DNA of 64,000 nt from Streptomyces cinnabarinus (lineage in GTDB: Bacteria; Actinomycetota; Actinomycetes; Streptomycetales; Streptomycetaceae). The first letter of the stretch is position 1; every line of letters starts with the position of its first letter. The notes beneath the pieces are model-generated. The model made no database searches. It worked only from the letters and a program-made list of their open reading frames with translations, and was not told where the DNA came from. The position numbers and the translations under genes were made by a program. Location: contig NZ_CP114413.1 in NCBI RefSeq assembly GCF_027270315.1, positions 3,472,001 to 3,536,000 of the forward strand. The letters run 5' to 3'. Below, piece after piece: positions 33,787 through 42,515 of this stretch.

Positions 33787-34664
33787 GGCCTGTCGGGAGT
33801 CCGGGGGGCGCGGACCACGCCCTCCTGGATCACCGAGATCGCCAGCCGGCCGTCCTGGGTGTAGATCCGGGCCTGGCCCAGGCCCCGGCCGCCGGAGGCC
33901 GACGGGGACTGCTGGTCGTACAGCAGCCACTCGTCGGCGCGGAACGGCCGGTGGAACCACATCGCGTGGTCCAGCGAGGCGCCGACGACATCGCCGACGG
34001 CCCAGCCGCCCCGGCCGTGCGCGAGCAGCACCGAGTCCAGCAGGGTCATGTCGGAGACGTAGGTGGCGAGGACCACGTGCAGCAGCGGGTCGTCGCCGAG
34101 CTTGCCGTTGGTGCGGAACCAGACCTGGGAGTGCGGCTCGCGCGGCTCGCCGAACCTGCCGTACGGCGGCTCGTCGACGTAGCGCAGGTCCACGGCGGCG
34201 CGTGCCTCCAGGAACCGGTCCACCACCGCGCGGTCGAGATGGCCGTAGCCGCGCAGCCGCTCCTGGGAGGTGGGCAGCGTCGCGGGGTCCGGCGAGTCGG
34301 GCATCGGCTCCTGGTGATCGAAGCCCTCCTCCGGCCGCTGGAAGGAGGCGGACAGCGCGAAGATCGGCTGCCCGTGCTGAACGGCGACCACCCGGCGGGC
34401 CGTGAAGGACCGGCCGTCGTTCATGCGGTCGACGGTGTAGACGATGGGCGCGCCGGGGTCCCCGATGCGCAGGAAGTACGCGTGCAGGGAGTGGGCGAAC
34501 CGGTCCTCGGGGACCGTCCGCCCGGCGGCGACCAGCGCCTGGGCCGCGACCTGTCCGCCGAAGACGCGCGGGACGACGGCGGACCGGGACTGGCCGCGGA
34601 AGATGTTCTCCTCGATCTGCTCCAGGTCGAGCAGATCGAGGAGATCCTGTAGTGCCTCGTTCAT
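33783..34664 (-). CDS. tesB: Acyl-CoA thioesterase II
   Basis: Double-hotdog thioesterase of 293 residues that hydrolyses acyl-CoAs to free acids, cytoplasmic. The start LLDLLDLEQIEENIFRGQS is the classic TesB opening, followed by RVFGGQVAAQALVAA. The C-terminal hotdog carries the catalytic Asp in SLDHAMWFHRPF, with the Ser/Thr and Gln partners in LLYDQQSPSA and SVIQEGVVR. Length matches E. coli TesB (286). It lies next to acyl-CoA dehydrogenases of branched-chain or fatty acid breakdown, where it may relieve CoA sequestration. An ACTGG/CCAGT inverted repeat (34669-34687) sits directly before the start and may bind a regulator. Confidence 0.92.
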   Translation of the reverse strand: MNEALQDLLDLLDLEQIEENIFRGQSRSAVVPRVFGGQVAAQALVAAGRTVPEDRFAHSLHAYFLRIGDPGAPIVYTVDRMNDGRSFTARRVVAVQHGQPIFALSASFQRPEEGFDHQEPMPDSPDPATLPTSQERLRGYGHLDRAVVDRFLEARAAVDLRYVDEPPYGRFGEPREPHSQVWFRTNGKLGDDPLLHVVLATYVSDMTLLDSVLLAHGRGGWAVGDVVGASLDHAMWFHRPFRADEWLLYDQQSPSASGGRGLGQARIYTQDGRLAISVIQEGVVRAPRTPDRP

Positions 34665-34668
34665 GGCA

Positions 34669-34687
34669 ACTGGTTGTACCGGCCAGT
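34669..34687. promoter_or_regulatory. ACTGG/CCAGT inverted repeat before tesB
   Basis: ACTGG at 34669-34673 and CCAGT at 34683-34687 frame a 9-nt spacer, a few bases upstream of the tesB start codon. Operator role is inferred only from symmetry and position. Confidence 0.35.
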
Positions 34688-34700
34688 CATTTCGGGGACC

Positions 34701-35858
34701 TTACAGGCCCATGTCCTTGGCGATGATCGACTTCATGATCTCGCTGGTGCCGCCGTAGATGCGGTTCACCCGGTTGTCCGCGTAGAGGCGGGCGATCGGG
34801 TACTCGTTCATGAAGCCGTAGCCGCCGTGCAGCTGGAGGCAGCGGTCGATCACGCGGTGCGCGACCTCGGTGCAGAAGAGCTTCGCGGAGGCGGCCTCGG
34901 CGGGGGTCAGCTCACCGGCGTCCAGGGCCTCCAGGGCGCGGTCGGCGACGGCCTCGGCCGCGTCCACCTCGGCCTGGCAGGCGGCCAGCTCGAACTTGGT
35001 GTTCTGGAAGGCGGCGACCGGCTTGCCGAAGACGGTGCGCTCGGTCACGTACTGCTGGGCGAACCGCACCGCGGCCTTGGCCTGGGCGTAGGCGCCGAAG
35101 GCGATGCCCCAGCGCTCGGAGGCCAGGTTGTGGCCGAGGTAGTAGAAGCCCTTGTTCTCCTCGCCGAGGAGGTCCTCGACCGGGACCTTGACGTCGACGA
35201 AGGCCAGCTCGGCGGTGTCGGAGGTGCGCAGGCCCAGCTTGTCCAGCTTGCGGCCGATGGAGTAGCCCTCGGCCTTGGTGTCCACGGCGAACAGGGAGAT
35301 GCCGTGGCGGCGGTCCTCGGCGCTGGGCGCGTCGGTGCGGGCGCAGACGATCACGCGGTCGGCGTGCACACCACCGGTGATGAAGGTCTTGGAGCCGTTG
35401 AGGACGTAGTGCGTGCCGTCCTCGGAGAGCTTGGCGGTGGTCTTCATGCCCGCGAGGTCGGAACCGGTGCCCGGCTCGGTCATCGCCAGCGCCCACATCT
35501 CCTCGCCGGAGACGAACTTCGGCAGGAAGCGCTTCTTCTGCTCGTCGGAGGCGAGCATCTTGATGTACGGCAGGCCGAGCAGCACGTGCACGCCGGAGCC
35601 GCCGAACTGCACACCGGCGCGGGCGGTCTCCTCGTACATCACCGCCTCGAACTTGTACGAGTCGATGCCGGCGCCGCCGTACTCCTCGTCCACGCGGATG
35701 CCGAAGACGCCGAGCTCGGCGAGCTTGTAGTAGAACTCGCGGGGCGCCTGGCCCGCCGCGAACCACTCGTCGTAGACCGGGACGACCTCGGCCTCGATGA
35801 AGGCGCGGATGGTCTCCCGGAACGCCTCGTGATCCTCGTTGAACACCGTACGGCGCAC
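34701..35858 (-). CDS. Acyl-CoA dehydrogenase, isovaleryl/long-chain type active site
   Basis: FAD-dependent acyl-CoA dehydrogenase of 385 residues. It has signature 1 MTEPGTGSDLAGMKT and signature 2 QLHGGYGFMNEYPIARLYAD. The C-terminal loop reads YGGTSEI, lacking the glutamate used as base by short/medium-chain enzymes. Instead, LASERWGIA places a glutamate in helix G, as in isovaleryl- and long-chain enzymes. The start is the GTG at 35858, behind GGAGGAGG; a longer frame to 35903 would run through the palindromic operator. Reducing equivalents should go to electron transfer flavoprotein. It sits beside tesB and the leucine operon but has its own control region. Confidence 0.92.
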   Translation of the reverse strand: MRRTVFNEDHEAFRETIRAFIEAEVVPVYDEWFAAGQAPREFYYKLAELGVFGIRVDEEYGGAGIDSYKFEAVMYEETARAGVQFGGSGVHVLLGLPYIKMLASDEQKKRFLPKFVSGEEMWALAMTEPGTGSDLAGMKTTAKLSEDGTHYVLNGSKTFITGGVHADRVIVCARTDAPSAEDRRHGISLFAVDTKAEGYSIGRKLDKLGLRTSDTAELAFVDVKVPVEDLLGEENKGFYYLGHNLASERWGIAFGAYAQAKAAVRFAQQYVTERTVFGKPVAAFQNTKFELAACQAEVDAAEAVADRALEALDAGELTPAEAASAKLFCTEVAHRVIDRCLQLHGGYGFMNEYPIARLYADNRVNRIYGGTSEIMKSIIAKDMGL

Positions 35859-35880
35859 GGCCGCCTCCTCCACCTGGCTC

Positions 35881-35902
35881 TGTCTAAGCGCTTGCTCAGA
35901 CA
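35881..35902. promoter_or_regulatory. 22-bp palindrome upstream of the acyl-CoA dehydrogenase
   Basis: Outer arms TGTCT (35881-35885) and AGACA (35898-35902) enclose AAGCGCTT (35886-35893) and a second GCT half. The reverse complement matches at most positions. This is the look of a TetR-family operator that senses acyl-CoA; the binding protein is not identified. Confidence 0.55.
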
Positions 35903-35972
35903 ACCGTACCGGCGAGTATGAAGCCCCGTCCAGAGGAGCCCGGCCGTAACGCTCGTCACCCTTGCCGCAGGA

Positions 35973-37136
35973 TCAGGCCTCCACGAGGCCCAATTCGCGG
36001 GCGATCAGCATGCGCTGGACCTCGCTGGTGCCCTCGCCGATCTCCAGAATCTTGGAGTCCCGCCACATCCGGGCCACCGGGTACTCGTTCATGAAACCGT
36101 AGCCGCCGTGGATCTGGGTGGCGTCGCGGGCGTTGTCCACCGCGATCGTCGAGGAGTACAGCTTGGCCAGCGCCGCCTCCTTCTTGAAGGGCTCGCCGGA
36201 GACGAGGCGGCTGGCCGCGTCACGCCAGGCGAGGCGGGCGGTGTGGGCCTTCATCTCCATGTCGGCGATCTTGAACTGGATGGCCTGGTTGGCGCCGATG
36301 GGACGGCCGAAGGCATGCCGTTCCTTCGCGTACTTCACCGACTCGTCCACACAGCCCTGCGCCAGGCCCGTCGCCAGGGCCGCGATGGCGATCCGGCCCT
36401 CGTCCAGGATGCGCAGGAACTGGGCGTAGCCGCGGCCCTCGGTGCCGAGCAGGTTGGCCCGCGGGACCCGGACGTCGGCGAAGGACAGCTCCCGGGTGTC
36501 GGAGGCGTTCCAGCCGACCTTCGAGTAGGCCGGGGCCACGGTGAAACCGGGGGTGCCGGCGGGGACGATGATCGAGGAGATCAGCGGGCGGCCGTCGGGC
36601 TTGCGGTCGGTCACCGCGGTGACCGTGACCAGGCCGGTGATGTCGGTGCCGGAGTTGGTGATGAAGCACTTGGTGCCGTTGATCACCCACTCGTCGGTCT
36701 CGGGGTCGAGCCGGGCCGTCGTCCGGGTCGCGCCCGCGTCGGAGCCGCCGTCCGGCTCGGTCAGGCCGAAGGCGCCGAGCAGCTCGCCGGAGCACAGCCG
36801 GGGCAGCCACTGCCGCTTCTGCTCCTCGGTGCCGAACAGATGGATCGGCATGGCGCCCAGCGAGACGCCTGCCTCCAGGGTGATGGCCACCGAGGAGTCG
36901 ACCCGGGCCAGTTCCTCCAGGGCGATGCCGAGCGCCAGGTAGTCACCGCCCATGCCGCCGTACTCCTCGGGGAAGGGCAGCCCGAACAGGCCCATGCGGC
37001 CCATCTCGCGGACGATCTCGTAGGGGAACTCATGCCGTTCGTAGAGGTCACCGATCTTGGGCGCCACGACGTCGTGCGCGAACTCCTCCACCGTGTGGCG
37101 CAGTTCTTCGAGCTCGGGGGAGAGCTTGTGGTCCAT
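35973..37136 (-). CDS. acdH: Branched-chain/isovaleryl-CoA dehydrogenase of the leucine operon
   Basis: Acyl-CoA dehydrogenase of 387 residues, matching the actinobacterial AcdH type needed for branched-chain amino acid breakdown. Signature 1 is GLTEPDGGSDAGATRT and signature 2 is QIHGGYGFMNEYPVARMWRD. The loop IGEGTSEVQR carries the catalytic glutamate at the canonical C-terminal position, unlike the neighbouring dehydrogenase. It is the last gene of a four-gene run (carboxyltransferase, biotin carboxylase, HMG-CoA lyase, dehydrogenase), 6 bp behind the lyase with AAGGAG in the gap. It should oxidise isovaleryl-CoA to 3-methylcrotonyl-CoA in leucine catabolism. Control by the divergent TetR at the operon's head is likely. 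Confidence 0.92.
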   Translation of the reverse strand: MDHKLSPELEELRHTVEEFAHDVVAPKIGDLYERHEFPYEIVREMGRMGLFGLPFPEEYGGMGGDYLALGIALEELARVDSSVAITLEAGVSLGAMPIHLFGTEEQKRQWLPRLCSGELLGAFGLTEPDGGSDAGATRTTARLDPETDEWVINGTKCFITNSGTDITGLVTVTAVTDRKPDGRPLISSIIVPAGTPGFTVAPAYSKVGWNASDTRELSFADVRVPRANLLGTEGRGYAQFLRILDEGRIAIAALATGLAQGCVDESVKYAKERHAFGRPIGANQAIQFKIADMEMKAHTARLAWRDAASRLVSGEPFKKEAALAKLYSSTIAVDNARDATQIHGGYGFMNEYPVARMWRDSKILEIGEGTSEVQRMLIARELGLVEA

Positions 37137-37142
37137 GGGGGT

Positions 37143-38090
37143 TCACTCCTTGTGGGAGAGGGCTCGTACGGTGCGGGACGGGCTGGGGCGGCCCAGTCGG
37201 CCGGCCATCCACTCGCTTGTGGCGACGAGACGGCCGAGGTCGACCCCGGTGTCGATGCCGAGGCCGTGCAGCATCCACACGAGGTCTTCGGTGGCGAGGT
37301 TTCCGGTGGCGGACTTGGCGTACGGGCAGCCGCCCAGGCCGCCCGCGGAGGCGTCGACGATGGTGACGCCGTACTGGAGCGCGGCGAGGGTGTTCGCGAG
37401 CGCCTGTCCGTAGGTGTCGTGGAAGTGCACGGCCAGCGCCTCGGTGGGCACGCCGGCCTCGCCGAGCGCGGTGAGCAGCGCGCTCACCTGGCCCGGGGTG
37501 GCGACGCCGATGGTGTCGCCGAGGCTGAGTTCGTCGCAGCCCATGTCCAGCAGGGCCTTGCAGACGCGGACCACCTGGGACGCGGGCACGGGGCCCTCCC
37601 AGGGGTCGCCGAAGCACATCGACAGATAGCCGCGGACCTGTGCGGCTCCCTCCGCCTTCGCGCGGGCCACCACCGGCTCGAACATGGCGAGCGCCTCGTC
37701 GACCGTGCGGTTGAGGTTGGCCTTGGCGAAGGACTCGGTGGCGCTGGCGAAGACGGCCACCCGGGTGGCGCCGAGCGCGAGCGCGCGGTCCAGGCCGCGT
37801 TCGTTGGGCACCAGCACCGGCAGCGCCACCGGCAGCTCGGCGACGAGCGGGAACAGCCGCTCGGCGTCGGCCAGTTGGGGCACCCACTTGGGGTGGACGA
37901 AGCTGGTCGCCTCGACGGTGGTCAGGCCCGCGTCGGCGAGGCGGTGGATGAACTCCGCCTTCACCTCGGTCGGCACGGTCGCCTTCTCGTTCTGCAGCCC
38001 GTCGCGGGCGCCCACTTCATGGATCCGGACGCGGGCGGGCAGACCCGGGGCGGGTACGGGCATGGGGAGCCCGAGTTCCAAGGCGCTCAT
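37143..38090 (-). CDS. hmgL: Hydroxymethylglutaryl-CoA lyase
   Basis: HMG-CoA lyase of 315 residues, cleaving HMG-CoA into acetoacetate and acetyl-CoA, the last step of leucine degradation. The TIM-barrel opening RIHEVGARDGLQNE supplies the catalytic arginine (R29) and the metal-binding aspartate (D30). The signature GGCPYAKSATGNLATED near residue 253 contains the flexible-loop cysteine (~C255). A metal-site HFHDTYG motif is present (VHFHDTYGQAL). The ATG overlaps the stop of the biotin carboxylase gene by 4 bp. No 3-methylglutaconyl-CoA hydratase gene is present in this operon, so that step must be encoded elsewhere. Confidence 0.95.
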   Translation of the reverse strand: MSALELGLPMPVPAPGLPARVRIHEVGARDGLQNEKATVPTEVKAEFIHRLADAGLTTVEATSFVHPKWVPQLADAERLFPLVAELPVALPVLVPNERGLDRALALGATRVAVFASATESFAKANLNRTVDEALAMFEPVVARAKAEGAAQVRGYLSMCFGDPWEGPVPASQVVRVCKALLDMGCDELSLGDTIGVATPGQVSALLTALGEAGVPTEALAVHFHDTYGQALANTLAALQYGVTIVDASAGGLGGCPYAKSATGNLATEDLVWMLHGLGIDTGVDLGRLVATSEWMAGRLGRPSPSRTVRALSHKE

Positions 38091-40021
38091 GCCTCCTCCT
38101 CCGTCTGCTCGGCCGGGGTGATCACGGCGAGCACCTGGTCCATGGCGACCGTCGTGCCGGGTACGACATCCAGCTCGGCGACGGTTCCGGCGTGCGGCGC
38201 GGAGATGACGTGCTCCATCTTCATCGCCTCGACCACCAGCAGGCTCTGACCGGCACTCACCTCGTCCCCGACGGCCACCTTCACCACCGTCACGGTCCCG
38301 GGCATGGGCGCGGTCAGCGAGTCGGCACCGGCGTGCGCGGCCCCGGTGAGGGAGGCGGCGACCGGGTCGTGGTCGCGCACATGCCAGGCGTCGCCGTCCC
38401 GGCCCAGCCAGTCGGCGGCCCGGTGGAAGGTGTGCCGGACGCCGTCGAGGGTGACGGACACCCGGTCCTCGGTGACGGTGTCGGCACCGTTCGCCGCGTG
38501 TGCGACGGGTTCGAGTCCCGGCACCCGCAGATCGAAGGCGAGCGGCTCGGCCGTACCGCCGAGACGCCAGCCGCTGGGCACCGAGAACGGGTCGGTCCAG
38601 CCCTCGTCGGCGGGCCGCAGCCCTTCGAGCCGTACGGCCGCCGCCGCCGCGTACACCTCCTCCGGCACCTCCGCCGACACCAGGGCGTCGACCTCCCGCT
38701 CGACCAGACCGGTGTCCAGCTCCCCGGCCACCACCGCCGGATGGGCCAGCAGCCGGCGCAGGAACCCGGCGTTGGTCTGCACGCCCAGCGTCACCGTCCC
38801 GGCGAGCGCCGCGCGGAGCTTGCGCAGGGCCGTGGCGCGGTCGGGGCCGTAGGCGATGACCTTGGAGAGCATCGGGTCGTACAGGCTGCCGACCTCGGTG
38901 CCCTCGGTGAGCCCGGAGTCGGTGCGCACGCCGTCACCCTGTGGCTCGCGCAGCCGCAGCACCGTGCCGCCCGAGGGGAGGAACCCGCGCGCGGGGTCCT
39001 CCGCGCAGATCCGGGCCTCGATCGCATGCCCGGTCAGCCGGATGTCGTCCTGGGTGAAGGCGAGCTTCTCCCCGGCCGCGACCCGCAGCTGCCACTCCAC
39101 CAGGTCCATGCCGGTGATCAGCTCGGTGACCGGGTGCTCCACCTGGAGACGGGTGTTCATCTCCATGAAGTAGTACGCGTCCGGATCGCCGCCGGGCACG
39201 ATGAACTCCACCGTGCCCGCGCCCCGGTAGCCGCAGGAGCGGGCCGCCTGGACGGCCGCCTCCCCCATCGCCGCCCGCGTCTTGTCGTCGAGGAGCACGC
39301 TGGGCGCCTCCTCGATGATCTTCTGGTGGCGCCGCTGGAGGGAGCACTCGCGCTCGCCGAGGTGGACGACATTGCCGTGGCCGTCGGCCAGGACCTGGAT
39401 CTCGATGTGCCGGGGGCGGTCGATCCACCGCTCGACCAGGAGCGTGTCGTCGCCGAAGGAGGCCGCCGCCTCGCGCCGGGCCGCCGCGATCTCCTCGTCC
39501 AGCACGGCCAGGTCCCGGACCAGCCGCATGCCCTTGCCGCCGCCGCCCGCGCTGGGCTTGAGCAGCACCGGGGCGCCCAGGTCCCGCGCCGCCGCGGCGA
39601 GTTCGGGGTCACGTCCGCCGGGGACGACCGGGACTCCGGCCGCCTGCACGGTCTCCTTGGCGCGGATCTTGTCGCCCATCAGGGAGATCGCCTCGGCCGA
39701 CGGCCCGATGAAGACCAGGCCCGCCTCGGCGCACGCCCGAGCGAAGGCGGCGTTCTCGGCGAGGAACCCGTACCCCGGGTGGACGGCCTGGGCGCCGGTG
39801 CGGGCCGCCGCCTCCAGCAGCCGGGGCACGGACAGATAGCTCTCGACGGCGGGCGCCGGACCGATCCGTACCGCCGTGTCGGCCTCCCGGACGTGCCGGG
39901 CGTCGGCGTCGGCGTCGGAGAAGACGGCGACCGAGCGGATGCCGAGGGCGCGCAGCGTACGGATGACCCGGACCGCGATCTCGCCCCGGTTGGCCACCAG
40001 GACTGTGTCGAACATCGTCAT
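38087..40021 (-). CDS. Methylcrotonyl-CoA carboxylase alpha subunit (biotin carboxylase plus BCCP)
   Basis: Biotin-dependent acyl-CoA carboxylase alpha chain of 644 residues. It has biotin carboxylase N-domain VLVANRGEIAVRVIRT, ATP-grasp loop LKPSAGGGGKGMRLV, EMNTRLQVEHPVTE, and a C-terminal biotinyl domain with AMKM (biotinylated lysine ~601). With the beta subunit directly upstream and HMG-CoA lyase downstream, the substrate is most likely 3-methylcrotonyl-CoA; propionyl- or acetyl-CoA remain alternatives within the family. The start at 40021 is set by GAGGGG nine bases upstream. The longer open frame would overlap the beta-subunit gene without a ribosome site. The product requires the housekeeping biotin ligase. 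Confidence 0.93.
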   Translation of the reverse strand: MTMFDTVLVANRGEIAVRVIRTLRALGIRSVAVFSDADADARHVREADTAVRIGPAPAVESYLSVPRLLEAAARTGAQAVHPGYGFLAENAAFARACAEAGLVFIGPSAEAISLMGDKIRAKETVQAAGVPVVPGGRDPELAAAARDLGAPVLLKPSAGGGGKGMRLVRDLAVLDEEIAAARREAAASFGDDTLLVERWIDRPRHIEIQVLADGHGNVVHLGERECSLQRRHQKIIEEAPSVLLDDKTRAAMGEAAVQAARSCGYRGAGTVEFIVPGGDPDAYYFMEMNTRLQVEHPVTELITGMDLVEWQLRVAAGEKLAFTQDDIRLTGHAIEARICAEDPARGFLPSGGTVLRLREPQGDGVRTDSGLTEGTEVGSLYDPMLSKVIAYGPDRATALRKLRAALAGTVTLGVQTNAGFLRRLLAHPAVVAGELDTGLVEREVDALVSAEVPEEVYAAAAAVRLEGLRPADEGWTDPFSVPSGWRLGGTAEPLAFDLRVPGLEPVAHAANGADTVTEDRVSVTLDGVRHTFHRAADWLGRDGDAWHVRDHDPVAASLTGAAHAGADSLTAPMPGTVTVVKVAVGDEVSAGQSLLVVEAMKMEHVISAPHAGTVAELDVVPGTTVAMDQVLAVITPAEQTEEEA

Positions 40022-40034
40022 CGGTAAAAGCCCC

Positions 40035-41651
40035 TCACATCCGGAAGACGCCGAACTGGGGTTCACCCAGGGGCGCGTTGGCGCAGGCCGTCAGTGCCAG
40101 GCCCAGCACCTGCCGGGTCTCCAGCGGGTCGATGACACCGTCGTCCCAGAGGCGGGCGGTCGCGTAGTAGGCGTTGCCCTGCTGCTCGTACTGGGCGCGG
40201 ATCGGCGCCTTGAAGGCCTCTTCCTCCTCGGCGGGCCACTGTTCGCCGCGGGCTTCGAGCTGGTCGCGCTTGACCGTGGCGAGGACCGAGGAGGCCTGCT
40301 CGCCGCCCATGACGGAGATCTTGGCGCCGGGCCACATCCACAGGAAGCGGGGCGAGTAGGCCCGGCCGCACATGGAGTAGTTGCCCGCGCCGTAGGAACC
40401 GCCCACCACCACCGTCAGCTTGGGGACGCGGGTGGTGGCGACCGCGGTCACCATCTTGGCGCCGTGCTTGGCGATGCCGCCCGCCTCGTAGTCCCGGCCG
40501 ACCATGAACCCGGAGATGTTCTGAAGGAACACCAGCGGGATCCCGCGCTGGTCGCACAGCTCGATGAAGTGGGCGCCCTTCTGGGCGGACTCGGAGAAGA
40601 GGATGCCGTTGTTGGCGACGATGCCGACCGGGTGGCCGTGGATCCGGGCGAAGCCGGTGACCAGGGTCTGCCCGAACTCGGACTTGAACTCCGCGAACCG
40701 GGAGCCGTCGACCACGCGCGCGATGATCTCGCGGACGTCGTAAGGGGTGCGGGGGTCGGCGGGCACCGCGCCGTAGAGGCCGTAGGGGTCGACCTTGGGC
40801 TCGGCGGCGGGCTCCACCTGCCAGGGGAGCGGCCCGCGCGCGGGGAGGGTGGCGACGATGTTGCGGACGATCCGGAGAGCGTGCGCGTCGTCCTCGGCGA
40901 GATGGTCGGTCACGCCCGAGACCCGGGAGTGGACCTCGCCGCCGCCCAGCTCCTCGGCGGTGACGACCTCACCGGTGGCGGCCTTCACCAGCGGCGGGCC
41001 GCCCAGGAAGATCGTGCCCTGGTTGCGGACGATGACGGCCTCGTCGCTCATCGCGGGCACATAGGCGCCGCCCGCCGTGCAGGACCCGAGGACGGCCGCG
41101 ATCTGCGGGATCCCCGCGCCCGACATCCGGGCCTGGTTGTAGAAGATCCGCCCGAAGTGCTCACGGTCGGGGAAGACCTCGTCCTGCATGGGCAGGAAGG
41201 CGCCGCCGGAGTCGACGAGATAGAGACAGGGCAGCCGGTTCTCCAGGGCCACCTCCTGGGCCCGGAGGTGCTTCTTCACCGTCATCGGGTAGTACGTGCC
41301 GCCCTTGACGGTGGCGTCATTGGCGACGATCACACACTCGCGTCCGCTGACCCGGCCGATCCCGGCGATGACACCGGCCGCGGGGGCCTGTCCGTCATAC
41401 ATGCCGTCGGCGGCCAGCGGCGCCAGTTCCAGGAAGGGCGAGCCCGGGTCGAGCAGGGTGTCCACCCGGTCCCTGGGCAGCAGCTTGCCGCGCGCGGTGT
41501 GCCGTGCGCGTGCCTTCTCCCCACCGCCCAGCCGGGCCGCGGCGAGCTTGCCGCGCAGCTCCTCGACCAGCGCGAGCTGCGCTTCCTCCTGGGCCTTCCA
41601 GGCCTCCGACGCGGGATCTGCCGCGCTCGTCAGCTCGGGTGCCTCGTGCAT
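40035..41651 (-). CDS. Methylcrotonyl-CoA carboxylase beta subunit (carboxyltransferase)
   Basis: Carboxyltransferase subunit of 538 residues, the length of MCC beta (propionyl-CoA subunits are similar). Both crotonase-like halves are present. The N-half carries LYLVDSGGAFLPMQDEVFP and GSCTAGGAYVPAMSDE, and the C-half NNGILFSESAQKGAHFIELC, FLQNISGFMVG and GAGNYSMCGRAY. The QNxxGFMVG and GAGNYxMCGRA blocks are those of methylcrotonyl enzymes. It is the first gene of the leucine operon, 87 bp from the divergent TetR gene, with two GTTAA-type operators between them. The gene ends 13 bp before the alpha subunit start. Confidence 0.93.
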   Translation of the reverse strand: MHEAPELTSAADPASEAWKAQEEAQLALVEELRGKLAAARLGGGEKARARHTARGKLLPRDRVDTLLDPGSPFLELAPLAADGMYDGQAPAAGVIAGIGRVSGRECVIVANDATVKGGTYYPMTVKKHLRAQEVALENRLPCLYLVDSGGAFLPMQDEVFPDREHFGRIFYNQARMSGAGIPQIAAVLGSCTAGGAYVPAMSDEAVIVRNQGTIFLGGPPLVKAATGEVVTAEELGGGEVHSRVSGVTDHLAEDDAHALRIVRNIVATLPARGPLPWQVEPAAEPKVDPYGLYGAVPADPRTPYDVREIIARVVDGSRFAEFKSEFGQTLVTGFARIHGHPVGIVANNGILFSESAQKGAHFIELCDQRGIPLVFLQNISGFMVGRDYEAGGIAKHGAKMVTAVATTRVPKLTVVVGGSYGAGNYSMCGRAYSPRFLWMWPGAKISVMGGEQASSVLATVKRDQLEARGEQWPAEEEEAFKAPIRAQYEQQGNAYYATARLWDDGVIDPLETRQVLGLALTACANAPLGEPQFGVFRM

Positions 41652-41671
41652 CCTGCGGTCCCCTCACCCTT

Positions 41672-41716
41672 GTTAATGAGCGTTAACGCATTTCCTTCAG
41701 GTTAACGACCGCTAAC
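41672..41716. promoter_or_regulatory. Paired 16-bp operators between the leucine operon and its TetR gene
   Basis: GTTAA-N6-TTAAC at 41672-41687 and GTTA-N8-TAAC at 41701-41716 share a GTTAAnnnncGnTAAC consensus and are 29 bp apart, within an 87-bp divergent gap. They would cover both promoters. TAGAAT at 41726-41731 fits a TetR-gene -10 with ATTG-CTCGC to the ATG 8 bp later, suggesting a leaderless message. Confidence 0.7.
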
Positions 41717-41738
41717 CTCCCTGTCTAGAATTGCTCGC

Positions 41739-42338
41739 ATGGCCACCAGAACCGACGCACCCACCCGTCGTGAGCAGATCCTCAAGGAGGCCGCGCGGCT
41801 GTTCGCCGAGCGCGGGTTCCATGGCGTGGGGGTCGACGAGATAGGCGCCGCCGTCGGCATCAGCGGCCCCGGCCTCTACCGGCACTTCCCCGGCAAGGAC
41901 GCGATGCTGGCGGAGCTGCTGGTGGGGATCAGCGGGCAGCTGCTGACGGGGGCCAAGCGGCGCCTGGCGGAAGCCGACGGCGAGGGACCCGGCACGGTCC
42001 TGGACTCCCTCATCGAGGGGCATATCGACTTCGCGCTCGACGACCGGCCGCTGATCACCCTGCACGACCGCGAGCTGGACCGGCTGCGCGACAGCGACCG
42101 CAAGCTGGTCCGCCAGCTCCAGCGGCAGTACGTCGAGCTCTGGGTGGACGTGGTCCGCAAGGCCTACCCGGCACTCACCGAACCGAGCGCCCGCTCGGCG
42201 GTCCACTCGGTCTTCGGTCTGCTCAACTCCACGCCCCACCTCGGCCGCCCGGGCGCGCTGCCGGGCCGGGGCACGACGGCGGAGCTGCTGCACCGGATGG
42301 CAAGAGGTGCGTTCGGGGCGGCCAGCGGGTCTGACTGA
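41739..42338 (+). CDS. TetR-family regulator of the leucine-degradation operon
   Basis: TetR-type repressor of 199 residues. The N-terminal helix-turn-helix reads RREQILKEAARLFAERGFHG then VDEIGAAVGISGPGLYRHF (residues ~10-50), ideal for the family. The C-terminal ligand domain contains HDRELDRLRDSDRKLVRQLQ. It is divergent from the methylcrotonyl-CoA carboxylase/HMG-CoA lyase/dehydrogenase operon and flanks two GTTAA-type operators. Autoregulation and repression of that operon, relieved by a leucine-pathway acyl-CoA, is the natural reading, though not shown. No Shine-Dalgarno is present before the ATG; the mRNA may be leaderless. Confidence 0.9.
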   Translation: MATRTDAPTRREQILKEAARLFAERGFHGVGVDEIGAAVGISGPGLYRHFPGKDAMLAELLVGISGQLLTGAKRRLAEADGEGPGTVLDSLIEGHIDFALDDRPLITLHDRELDRLRDSDRKLVRQLQRQYVELWVDVVRKAYPALTEPSARSAVHSVFGLLNSTPHLGRPGALPGRGTTAELLHRMARGAFGAASGSD

Positions 42339-42450
42339 GGCTCAACAGCCGGAGCGGGTAAGGAAGTTGAAGCCAGGGCCAGGAGACCGGGCGGAGCGCC
42401 CGAACCTGTGAGTCCGAGCCGAGGGCACCCCGGGGCCTGGACAATCAGTC

Positions 42451-42465
42451 AGGTTAGGCTAACCT
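42451..42465. promoter_or_regulatory. Iron box upstream of desE
   Basis: AGGTTAGGCTAACCT is an almost perfect palindrome centred at 42458 and matches the DmdR/IdeR iron-box core. It lies ~50 bp before desE, as expected for iron-repressed siderophore uptake. Confidence 0.9.
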
Positions 42466-42515
42466 ACCTTCGAATTGTCCGGCGCAAGATCGCCCTGTTC
42501 GAAAGCAGCGTACCC

